Below are positions 12,455-21,749 of a stretch of 28,482 bases of DNA, in pieces. Where the stretch lies: assembly GCA_001970855.1 (NCBI GenBank), contig LSSN01003061.1, forward strand, positions 1 to 28,482. The letters are read 5' to 3'. Position 1 is the stretch's first letter. The number at the start of each line of letters is the position of its first letter. The translations under genes and the position numbers were made by a program. This DNA comes from Smittium culicis. Its lineage: Eukaryota; Kickxellomycota; Harpellomycetes; Harpellales; Legeriomycetaceae. Below the pieces are notes generated by a model, which did not search any database, had not been told where the DNA came from, and saw only the letters and a program-made list of their open reading frames with translations.

Positions 12455-12778
12455 GAATATGATTAAGGTGTGTATTATTGTCTGCAGTAAATTGGCCTTT
12501 AAAACGGTGTAAGTAAGAGTAATTTTTGTTAAAAATACTAAATTAAAGCTTAGGAAATTAGAGAGTTTGTTATGCTTTAAGAATAAAGGTATCTGATTGG
12601 ATCAACATATTTACAAAAAGCTCAGAACTAATAAAACGAAGTGTTACACAACAGGGGATGCTTATTGGACAGGAGTCAGAAGAGGGAAACAAAGCCAAGC
12701 ATATAAACGAGATGGGAAAAAAAAGTAGTTTGATTTACAGCAAAAAAAAAAGAATCTAAGGCAATTGAAGAAATTAAA

Positions 12779-12940
12779 TTTTCAAGAGGTATGAATATAT
12801 TTAATTTAGTGAGGGGATTGAGTATTATATATTTTCAAATGGTATTAATAGATTAAGTTTACTAGTGGTGTTGAGTTGTATAAATTTGCAAATGGTAATA
12901 ATATATTAAATTTAGTAAGGGTACTGGGGGGCGAATAGGA
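12779..12940. repeat. Degenerate tandem repeat, about 53 bp, three copies
   Basis: Three consecutive units start at 12779, 12832 and 12885, with lengths 53, 53 and 56. Each begins TTTTC or ATTTGC, then AA-x-x-GGTA, an ATATTAA-like block, TTTA-x-T, and a G-rich part with TTGAG or CTGGG. A fourth start (TTTGCAAGAGG at 12941) is cut short by the coding end of the C6orf136-like gene. The array lies just downstream of that gene's stop, so it probably falls in its 3' UTR. It does not look protein-coding. Confidence 0.6.
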
Positions 12941-12974
12941 TTTGCAAGAGGGGGGGGGGTTAGTGTGGTGGAGG

Positions 12975-13981
12975 CTAGCGGAGGTCAGATTTCTTGGACA
13001 TGTTGAGTCCGAGTTTGGGGTTACTGGGGTGGAAGTAGGAGAGGTACTGGGACCAAAGCCCGGCGAAGACTTTGAAGTTCGGGGGCGGGGAGATGGTGAC
13101 GACGACGTGCTGGAGGATTTTGCCGTTATGGTCGAAGCAGTACCTGAAGAGGCCGTAGAATTCGGTGGTGCGGTTGGAGTGGAAGAGGAAGCTGCTGATT
13201 TTGTTGTGGCCAGTGAAGCTCCAGTAGACATAGATATCGTACTGGTCGAACGAGTTGGATGGAGTATCTTCAGGAATGACGTGCGGGCCTTCCCAGCCTC
13301 TCCAAACGTCTTGGTCTTCCTTTGAGCCCTGATCTAGATGCTCTTTGCCTTGTACTACTTTATTTATAACTAGTTGGGGCTGCGAAAACATCAGGGCAAA
13401 GCTAGACCTTAGGAACTTTGAGAACATGATGTATATGGACTTTCCACGAATTTCGAGCTTAGAGTGAGTAGGTTCCTTCAGCGTGATATTTTCAGAGTAA
13501 ATATCGTGATCTGTTAAGCCTTTGCTGAAAAACTCTTCGAGCTCTGTGAGCATAGTCTGTGTCGCTATTAGTTACATTGTATAAGTAATTAGGTATATAA
13601 GTACATTTAATTGTTTATGTTGTTGAAATAGTTTAGATATAGTGTTAATATATGTAGAGAGAGCACATTCGAGTTGATATACACAACAAGTGATTATAGA
13701 TAAAATATATAGATACTTCAAAAGTAAATGGTAACGAGTGATAGTGGAAGATAAGAGTATTTGAATTTGTTACTTTTTCCGATCTGGAGAATTAAGTTTG
13801 CATCGTCAGCTTTCTTATTATCTGTAGATAAGTTACGTTTTAAAAAGCTCTTGTACGAATTAGCTGCTGTGGAAGTTATGGGTTTAGCTGTGGGCGTATG
13901 GAGATATCTGTTAGTAGCTTGGATAAAACAACGTACGTTCGGTCTTGTATAGCTTAGCGAATATTTTGTGATTAAACTCAT
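12975..13981 (-). CDS. C6orf136/DUF2358-like protein, probably mitochondrial
   Basis: Two exons, 13981-13774 and 13564-12975, with a 209-nt intron. Phase 1 is preserved at the junction (QIGK-T-TQTMLTELEEFF). The product is 265 aa from the chosen Met. From about residue 70 it resembles, from memory of the family, human C6orf136 and plant DUF2358 proteins: an LxELEEFF-x-HD-x-YS start, an IRGKSIY-x-MFSKFLR block, a W-x-F-x-G core strand pair, and a Y-x-L-x-Y-x-FD-x(2)-GKI block ahead of a closing Pro-rich strand. This suggests an NTF2-like alpha+beta fold; the biochemical role is unknown. The first 55 residues are Arg/Ser/Thr/Tyr-rich with almost no acids, a typical matrix presequence. A second in-frame ATG at 14047 would lengthen it by 22 residues; I chose 13981 because the presequence starts cleanly there and has A at -3. 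The coding strand is unusually C-rich compared with KNL1. Confidence 0.72.
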
Positions 13982-14192
13982 TTTAGTGAATATATTGTGG
14001 TTGAACTCATCTTTGTTAACCGAAAAGTTTCTATACTTCACAATCATACTTTTCTGTTTTATAATTACTCTTATTTTATGCTTTTTGCCATTTAATGTTC
14101 CGAATCTGCCAATCACTTTTGCGTCTTGGCGTCCTCTTTTTTTAATATCTATATTTGCCTCCAGTTATTACCTTAACTTTTGAGCAAATCAG

Positions 14193-14197
14193 CCAAT
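14193..14197 (+). promoter_or_regulatory. CCAAT box
   Basis: AGCCAATTA matches the CCAAT-binding (HAP/NF-Y) core. It sits about 210 bp upstream of the start codon of the mitochondrial-looking gene, in inverted orientation relative to it. HAP complexes commonly control fungal mitochondrial genes. A pentamer match is frequent by chance, so this is suggestive only. Confidence 0.25.
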
Positions 14198-14322
14198 TAT
14201 TCACATAGGCGGTGAGCGAATAAATAAAGTATAAAAAAAAGAGTCAAATTAATCCTATCCCGCCCATCACTCTGTAAAAAAAATTGGGTCGATAGCTCGT
14301 TTATGATTTAAAATCATATATA

Positions 14323-14333
14323 TTATTTGCTGC
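14323..14333 (+). promoter_or_regulatory. Repeated motif YTATTTGCTGY, copy 1
   Basis: TTATTTGCTGC. It is one of four near-identical sites within 525 bp of the divergent promoter region; all four share the 9-bp core TATTTGCTG. It is probably a binding site for an unknown regulator. Confidence 0.45.
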
Positions 14334-14451
14334 TAATAATCAACACTCCAATCATTTATAGAGTTTCGGAGTTGTATTATTTATAGCGAATCATGTTGGT
14401 AATTTCAATTTATTTCAGTGGCATGAAGAAATATTTGAATATTGAAAAGTG

Positions 14452-14462
14452 ACAGCAAATAA
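14452..14462 (-). promoter_or_regulatory. Repeated motif YTATTTGCTGY, copy 2
   Basis: On the minus strand this reads TTATTTGCTGT. It shares the 9-bp core with the other three copies, in opposite orientation to copy 1. Confidence 0.45.
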
Positions 14463-14521
14463 TAAATTAGCTTAAAAATCATAAGCGTATCAAATAGTAG
14501 CTTTTCTAAAGAGCGTTGGAT

Positions 14522-14581
14522 GGGAAAGTCAATCCTTTCCTAGTTGACTGGGATTATTTGATCAAAAAGTATGGTCAACTA
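14522..14581. repeat. Adjacent inverted repeats in the divergent promoter
   Basis: GGAAAG (14523-14528) and CTTTCC (14535-14540) form a 6-bp stem with a 6-nt loop. Immediately after, TAGTTGAC (14541-14548) and GTCAACTA (14574-14581) form an 8-bp perfect inverted repeat with a 25-nt spacer. They could be dyad binding sites or a structured transcript; nothing further supports either. Confidence 0.35.
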
Positions 14582-14640
14582 AATTAATTAAAAACAGTAA
14601 AATTTCAAAACCTTAATAATTATTGGTTAGATAGAGAGCT

Positions 14641-14651
14641 GCAGCAAATAG
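14641..14651 (-). promoter_or_regulatory. Repeated motif YTATTTGCTGY, copy 3
   Basis: On the minus strand this reads CTATTTGCTGC, the same 11 bases as copy 4 but in inverted orientation. Confidence 0.45.
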
Positions 14652-14834
14652 TATACATACGTATAAAAAATAAACGAATCGTTAAATTCGGTTTTTTTTA
14701 TATCACTGGACGAGAAAGTGTGAATAAGATAAAATGAAAATAAAATACAGCTAATAAAAACCCTGTATATACTTGAGAACAGAAAATACTGAATATTACA
14801 CGCTCATTTGACAATATCATCGAGCAGAATGAAT

Positions 14835-14845
14835 CTATTTGCTGC
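14835..14845 (+). promoter_or_regulatory. Repeated motif YTATTTGCTGY, copy 4
   Basis: CTATTTGCTGC on the + strand, about 570 bp upstream of the CCT1 start codon. It is the closest of the four copies to that gene. Confidence 0.45.
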
Positions 14846-15412
14846 TCAATTAATCGTATATTATATTACACGGTTATTACTTGCTGGTAAAAGATGACAG
14901 AGGATTAAATCAAGGGCAGATTAAGGCAGAAGCAGAGTAATTGGCTTAATTGTTTCGATTTTTTTGGCAGTAAAATATTTTTCGGTTGTTTACAATTAAT
15001 TTCAGCTGTAAACTAAGCGATCTAAGCATTAAAGTATAATTCCTGTCAAATTTTAGTGATCAATACATTTACATTCTCAGCTTTAAAGATTAAATCGACT
15101 TCAGTATAAACATTTATCAATCTTTTATTAAAATCTTTCAACTGAGCTGTTTCTAATCTCTAAATTTCTTTAGGCTATATTACTAATAAAAATCTACTCT
15201 TTCATCCCTCTAATCTGCTCTATAGTTTCCCCCTCAAATATAGCTTATAGCTTTTTTTTTATTCCCCTCCAGAATTGATTAGGCCCCTTTTCCTCTACCT
15301 CAACTAAATATCCCTCTAGCTCTCGAAATTTTTCATTTATCCTTCATCTTTTTCAATTTATCCACTTCCCTCACCAAATAACCTTACTATCTGATCCCTC
15401 TATTAAAAAAAA

Positions 15413-17813
15413 ATGGCTAGCATTTTTGAAAACAACAGCAACGAATCAACCCTATTCATTGGTGGTCATAGAACTTCCGGTGCCGAAGTTAGGCAACAAA
15501 ACGGTACATCCCCCCTTTCTCTGTTTTTATTTTTCAATCCACTTCCCATTTTTCTCTTGATTTTTTTATGCTTACTAATCAATAATCTCTTTATTTTTCC
15601 CTTTAATATTCCCATCATTTTACCCTACCCTTAACTCCCATTTCACATTTTCTCCCTTACTTAGTTTTGGCTGCAGTCTCTATTGCTAATGTTGTAAAAA
15701 CCTCTCTAGGTCCAGTTGGCCTAGATAAAATGATGGTCGATGATGTTGGAGTTAGTACCTTTCCTTCCCCCTATACTCCCGCTTTATTTATTACCTCATT
15801 TCCCCTTTATCTTTCTTCCCACATCTCTTCCCTTCTCTTTTCTAATTTTCATTTTCTATTTTACCCTTTATTTCTTCTAGGATGTCACTATTTCTAACGA
15901 TGGTGCCACCATTTTAAATCTCCTTGAAGTTGAACATCCTGCTGGAAAAATCCTCGTCGAACTAGCAAGACAACAAGATAAAGAAGTTGGTGATGGAACT
16001 ACTTCCGTCGTCGTAATCGCTGCTGAACTCCTAAAAAGAGCTAACGAACTAACTAAAAATGGCCTACACCCAACTGCTATAATGACTGGCTACCGTTTAG
16101 GCTGCAAAGAAGCCTGCAAGTTCGTTGCTGACCACATCGCCATTAAAGTCGCCTCCATGGATAACGATACCCTCATTAACGTCGCTAAAACTACCCTCTC
16201 TAGCAAAATTCTTGGAAAGTAATAACATCTCTCTTATCACACTTATCATATTTACCTTTTTATCTATATCCCTTATAAACCCTCTCTTTAATCCCCCTTT
16301 TCTAGCTACGGAAATCACTTTTGTGAGATTGCTGTTGACGCTGTAAAAGCCGTTAAAACTACTGATTTTAGAGGAAAGCCCAAATATCCCATCAAAGCTA
16401 TAAGCATCCTTAAAATTAAAGGCGCCTCGGCTACTGAAAGCAGCTGCATCTCCGGCTTTGCCATCCAAAGACCATACGTCAGTCAAGGTAACTAAACCCC
16501 TCCCCCTTCTTCCCCTCTCTTTTTTTTTTATTATTTATTTCTAATCTAAATCTCCTCATTTTACACATATATAGCTATGCTTCAAAAGGTTACTATCGCA
16601 AAAATTGCATGCATCGACTTTGACCTAAGCAAGGTCCGCCTCAAAATGGGCGTCAGCATTGTAATCGATGACCCTGAACAACTTGAAAATATCCGTAAAA
16701 GGTACCTTTTCCTCTTATTTCTCCTCAATGACTCACCACACCATATTACACTCTCACATTTTTATTCTTCATACTCTTGACTTTATACGTCACCCATTAA
16801 TTTACGCTTTTTTTCCTCTCTTTTTTTTTTTATCCCAACAGAGAAATCGATATTACTAAAGAAAAAGTCGAAAAAATCTTGGCTGCTGGCGCTAACGTCA
16901 TCCTAAGTACCAGAGGTATCGATGATGTTTACGCTAAAATGCTAGTTGAAGTTGGTGCCGTTGCTGTTACTAGAATTGAAAAGGACGAACTCAGAAGAAT
17001 CTCTAAAGGAACTGGAGGTATTTATCTCCCATCATTTAATTGAAAGATCCTTATATACTTTTTCATTCTCTTTTCCGCTCCTATCTCTTCTATATACCTC
17101 TAATCACTTTCCATTCACACTTTTTTTTTAAATCAACATTAGCCACTATTCTCACAACCCTATCAAACCTTGAAGGCGAAGAAGTTTTTGACGTCTCATC
17201 CCTTGGTGTAGCTGAAAGCGTTTCGCAAGTAAGACTTTCTGACGAAGACTGTGTAATTATCCAAGGAACTAAAGAAAAAGCTTCATCCGTTATTCTAAGA
17301 GGCGCTAATGATTATATGCTTGATGAAATGGAAAGATCATTACACGATTCTCTGTGCACTGTTGGTAGAGTTTTGGAATCGAGCTCTGTTGTCCCTGGTG
17401 GCGGTGCTGTTGAATCTGCTGTAAATGTATATCTTGAAAACTTTGCAAGCACTCTCGGATCACGTGAACAATTGGCTGTTGCTGAATTCGCCTCTGCTCT
17501 GCTATCTATTCCCAGACAGCTAGCAGTTAATGCAGCTAAAGATTCAACCGATTTGGTTGCTAAACTTAGAGCATACCACTCTGCCTCACAAGCACCCCAA
17601 GCCAATGCTGCTAGAGTTGCTTTGAAATACTACGGTCTAGACTTAATGAACGGAACTCTTCGTGATAATAAACAAGCAGGCGTTGTTGAACCTGCAATGT
17701 CTAAAATCAAAATGATGAAATCTGCCACCGAAGCCGCCATTGCTATTCTACGCATTGACGATATGATCAAACTAATTCCAGAAAAACCTAAAGATGACCC
17801 ACACGCCCACTAA
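15413..17813 (+). CDS. CCT1: T-complex protein 1 subunit alpha (CCT1/TCP-1)
   Basis: Alpha subunit of the eight-membered cytosolic chaperonin TRiC/CCT, which folds actin, tubulin and other proteins with ATP. Exons: 15413-15503, 15665-15750, 15881-16218, 16306-16487, 16575-16701, 16842-17017, 17143-17813. The six introns (87-161 nt) agree in phase and give 556 aa, the normal family length. Group II chaperonin signatures are present: KTSLGPVGLDKMM near 42-54, SNDGATIL at 64-71, the nucleotide-binding GDGTT at 96-100, and VVPGGGAVE near 415. IDDPEQLENIRKRE and RISKGTGAT in the middle identify the alpha paralogue. One local oddity: the usual GYALNCTVASQAM apical segment reads GFAIQRPYVSQAM here. 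The coding strand prefers C-ending codons, as expected of a highly expressed gene. The leader and introns are strongly pyrimidine-rich. Confidence 0.96.
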
Positions 17814-18038
17814 TTTTTTATTTTTATTTTTATTTTTAATTTAAACATTATAAATTTTACTCATTAAAAAAAAAAAAACTTTACATAAATAATATACTGT
17901 TTTTTAATCATGTTTCAAATATTCACTTAATTTATTTAATAATTTATGATTTTTTTTTTTGCTAAATTAAGTAATTATATATTTATGATACTCCAAATGC
18001 TAAAGTATTAGTAATCAGGCTTATACATATTTTCAATT

Positions 18039-19001
18039 TTATCTAGCGTATTTTTTATTTGGATAATGTATAGTTTTGATCGATTCAATCATATCTTTGA
18101 GTGACTTCAGTGCATTCTGTTGGCTTTTGGGGTCAACTGAATCGTTCGTGTTCTTATCACCATTAGCCTTGTTAGCTCCATGGAGGTTAAACATAATTGC
18201 AGGTATTCTTACTGGACTTTTTTGAGACGAAAATGCGCTGATTCCAGGAAAGTTGCTCGAGTTTGCGCTGACATCAGTGTACTTGCTAGGGTTATTCGCA
18301 TAGCTGTTTCTTCTGTTGCTGTATTGTTTTTTAGCAGGTGCGCGGTTGTTGAACGCAGCTGGTTGATCCTTAGTGTAATGGGAGAACGTATTCCTGCGCG
18401 AGTTTTGGAACTTGCTGGGCTTTTTCTTATAGCTGGTGTACTCATCGAGTCCTGGGGGATAAATAGGATCGCATAGTGGCGGTGTTGCCAGCCCAATCGA
18501 TTTCAAGTACTTGAATTTCTTGAGCCTAGGCAAGATCGAGTCGATCGAGGCGAAGGAGCCGGCGCGCGAGCTTTTACTGGCGCATTTGGACGTGATTGCG
18601 ATACTCGGGATGGAGAACGAGTCTGAGTCATTGTGTGGCGCCGAAGTTGTTGGCGATATGAATGGCGATAATTGGTCAAACTTGTCGTAGTTGGAAAAAA
18701 AACTGCCCTTAATGTCGTCAAAGTACTCGTACGAGCTCTTGCTACTCAGAGAAACTTTCTGCGTGCACGCCGAAAATTGCGACTCGTCTTCGGAATAGCT
18801 GCCGAAATCAAAGCACTCGTCTGAATAGTTGCCGCTTAGCAGCGTGTCCGGCGACGGATGTGAGTACGCGTTCGAGTACGGCGAGAGCGGGAATCTCTCC
18901 GCTGAATACTGGAAATAACTTTCGAATCTCGGCGACCCGCTTTCGAAACTGTCGAGAAACGGCGTTCCCAGATTCTCAGACTTTGATTCGATATATATCA
19001 T
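18039..19001 (-). CDS. Ser/Asn-rich protein of unknown function
   Basis: Intronless frame of 320 aa; I do not recognise the family. The N-terminal half (1-135) is rich in Ser, Tyr, Phe and Asp/Glu with several Ser-Pro sites (GSPRFE, PLSPY, LSPFISP) and looks disordered. About 150-185 carries a basic-hydrophobic block, RLKKFKYLKSIGLATPP, followed by a YPPGLDEY element. About 190-240 is strongly basic and contains RRNTF and RRNSY, two good PKA-type R-R-x-S/T sites. Then comes SPVRIPAIMFNLHG, the segment most like a short binding motif. The C-terminus is a predicted helix (ALKSLKDMIESIKTI) ending KKYAR. There is no signal peptide or membrane segment. The composition suits an RNA-associated or signalling adaptor, but that is a guess. 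Its 5' half is clearly G+C-richer than its 3' half. It is convergent with CCT1, 225 bp between stops. Confidence 0.68.
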   Translation of the reverse strand: MIYIESKSENLGTPFLDSFESGSPRFESYFQYSAERFPLSPYSNAYSHPSPDTLLSGNYSDECFDFGSYSEDESQFSACTQKVSLSSKSSYEYFDDIKGSFFSNYDKFDQLSPFISPTTSAPHNDSDSFSIPSIAITSKCASKSSRAGSFASIDSILPRLKKFKYLKSIGLATPPLCDPIYPPGLDEYTSYKKKPSKFQNSRRNTFSHYTKDQPAAFNNRAPAKKQYSNRRNSYANNPSKYTDVSANSSNFPGISAFSSQKSPVRIPAIMFNLHGANKANGDKNTNDSVDPKSQQNALKSLKDMIESIKTIHYPNKKYAR

Positions 19002-21749
19002 TGTTTTCTTTCTTTCTTATTTAACAACGCTACGATTATGGTGGTTTAACAAAAAAAAAAATACGTTTTTTTTTTAGACGTACTTAAATATACAGATTTT
19101 TAATGAAATTGTTTATTGTTAAGGTAAAAGGCTGGTTGAAAATAGCTACGGGAGTGTGTGAATGAGTTTTTTTTTATATATATTTTTAATATTACGAATT
19201 CAATAGGGTTCTAAGTTATCAAAATGAGGATTTGGAAAATTCTATGAATTAGGATTGGGATTAAATATAGGTATGAGGGAAAATTTAATGTATATTTTTA
19301 ATGAAGGGATATAAATGTTGCAGGTATTAAGTGTGATTATATTTTAATATATCAAGTTTTAAATTTTATTGATTTAAATAGGGAATGGATCATTAGGGTA
19401 ATATAAGTATGTAATGAGTATTGTTTTATATTAAAATATTAGCTATTACTTGAGCTACCATAAGTTATATAGGTTAGTTTTTGATTTTTGTTGTAGAATT
19501 TCCGAGAAATAAGATAGTATTTATATGAATTTCCATTGCTAAAGAATATTGATTGTTTAATTTTATATTTAGTTATACAAATAGCTTTATTCACATAAAT
19601 AATTGAAAACGGTGCTAATTTCAATGCATTTAGCGAATTTGAAAATTATTTAAAATTTAATGAGAAAGTCGTCTCCCGCAAATCTCCGCATTAAAATAAA
19701 TGGTTAACAAAAGAATGTATTAAAAAAAAATCTATATCCGAAATGAACAAATGAATAAAACCTAGTTTTATTTTGTATACTTATATTAAGGAGTATTTTC
19801 CATTGAGAAATCGCATATATAAGGAAATTCGGGTTGACTAAGCGAGAAAATGTAGGGTAATTGTAACTATGCGGGGTGAGGGGGGTTGATGTAGTTTAAG
19901 TTTGTAATTATAGAAGGTTTATAATATAGTCCTTTTTTTTTTTGAGGAGTAAAGCGCATTAATGTGGGAGAAAATATATTTTTTAACAATGGAAATGAAA
20001 TTACTTGAATTGAAAACAATAACAAAATAATATTTTAGCTCTGTTCATACAATCAATTAGCTACTAAATATAAGCATGTGAATAAAAAAAATATGATTAT
20101 AATAAAAAAAACTAAGTCATTAGTTGGATATTAAGACTTTGTAAATTATTTTTCTTTTTACTAAAAAGAAATATAAGCAAGAGAAAACAATGGTAAAATT
20201 ACAATTTTCAAAAAGCGGGCAGGAAATATTTTTATAACTAATGAATAGAATAATTTTAGTGAATATTTGCGATCAAAGCTCGAGTGAAAATGTAATTTTA
20301 TACTTGTGATAAAAGTGATGGGCTCTGAATAGAGTTACTTTTTATGAATCTCCGCTAAAATTCACCATTACAAGATGGAAAATTCAAACATTAATATTAA
20401 TAAATCATTGCCTGAAATTTTTAAAAAATGTTATTAGTAACATTGGTATTATTATTGTCTTTTGACTGAAAAATTTCAAAATTTGAACTTCAGAAAACTC
20501 TAGAAAATCTAAAATTCAAGCTAATTTTTTAAATATATTATAGTAGATTATATAATATTATTAAACATCTATATATTTCAGTTTTTTTTGTTTGAATGAA
20601 TAGTTTAAACTTATATAAAATTCATACTCAATAATTTAATAACTGCAAGTGATAAAAAAATCAAATTTTTAAATAGAATCTGATTTTAAAGTTCAATAGC
20701 TATTATATATGGATTGGATACACCTGTACATCAAATAATCATCGCTTGATATCATGATTAACAAAATTTTTACTTAATATTAAAGATATGTTTAATATCA
20801 TAATGACCTTCAGTTTGAAATTAATATAGATATGGGGTTTCTTACTACATCTTTCCTAATTCGATTGCATTTTATTATTAGTTATTTATATATTTTAAAA
20901 AAAAAAAATTAAACCGATAGTTCTTGAGCAATTATAGTAGTAGTCTTCGTTCAATGTTTTTTATTTTTGGATACTACCCAGTTTGAACAAATGGTACAGC
21001 TATTTAGTACAATTAAGGGAAAGTGTTTCAATAGATAATAATCCTTTACGCTTACTTTTGTACACACTAGAAAGGACAGATTAAAAAAGTAAGCAATATA
21101 CAAGTTCTTTAATTTCGAAAATAATTATATTAATGGTAATTTCAGGTCTTAGTATATAAAGAATCTGCTAGATGTTATAACAAAAATAAAGAATGACGAT
21201 TATTGCTATTTTTGAAGTAGTATTAATCATTATTGTTATATATAATTTTATATTTAGTAAACAAGATCATATCACGAATATGAGACTATAAATAGCATCT
21301 CCTCCTGATATTTTATTTGTTATACTAAATAAAAAATTAATTCAACAATCAGAACTTCAATTAATAGCTTAAAATTAAATGTTAAATTTCTTACAAAATT
21401 CCAGATAGTTTTCATTGGTAAAATTAAATTAACTAATAGATCAAAGATATAGTGAAAATACAACGAATTTATTGGTCTAAATTTAGACGTGGATCGCTAA
21501 AATAGAGAGTTTGAATTAATTAACCAATGGAACTTATGTATTAATTTATGCTGTCGAATAAAAATTACGGAGTAAATTATATAAAATTATTTCACTCTTT
21601 TTTTTTGTTGTTTATTAGTTTATTTTTTCTTTAATTTAAGTTTAATATTAATTGCTTTGTTTAACTCATCGTTAAATTCTTCAGCTCAATTTTCAATCTA
21701 AATCTATAAAATTTCTGCTGTACACTCTTCCCGCTCTAATACTACTAGC
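19002..21749. other. Intergenic between two divergent genes, no gene seen
   Basis: A+T-rich non-coding DNA separating the Ser/Asn-rich protein gene (-) from the GluRS gene (+). It contains many A and T runs and no frame with gene-like composition. The last 100 bp before the GluRS start are pyrimidine-rich (CTCTTCCCGCTCTAAT and similar) and probably form its leader. No tRNA, repeat array or transposon was recognised. Confidence 0.55.

Larger units (their letters stand above)
12370..12974. other. Intergenic: coiled-coil gene leader and C6orf136-like gene 3' flank
   Basis: Both flanking genes are on the minus strand. Next to the coiled-coil start codon, about 12381-12460 is a purine tract on the + strand with repeated GGA units, so the sense-strand leader is a run of CT and CCT. 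The middle (12470-12770) shows nothing I can identify. The end holds a degenerate tandem repeat, listed separately, and a G10 run at 12950-12959. No gene is supported. Confidence 0.55.
13982..15412. promoter_or_regulatory. Divergent promoter region, C6orf136-like / CCT1
   Basis: About 1.4 kb separates two genes transcribed away from each other. It contains an inverted CCAAT box near the left gene, four copies of a TATTTGCTG motif in the middle, a pair of small inverted repeats, and a long pyrimidine-rich stretch (about 15180-15410) leading into the CCT1 start codon. No convincing gene is present; the open frames on the + strand near 13761-14183 lie opposite the first exon and leader of the left gene. 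Confidence 0.5.

Noticed and set aside
12942..13325. 127-residue Gly/Val/Glu-rich open frame on the + strand
   Set aside because: It is antisense to the second exon of the C6orf136-like gene and reflects that exon's C-rich codons.
18180..18476. 98-residue Arg/Val-rich open frame opposite the Ser/Asn-rich gene
   Set aside because: It is a shadow of the G+C-richer coding region on the other strand.
20940..21045. Short open stretch FVQCFLFLDTTQFEQMVQLF considered as an exon
   Set aside because: It is only about 32 codons, without supporting splice sites or neighbours in phase.
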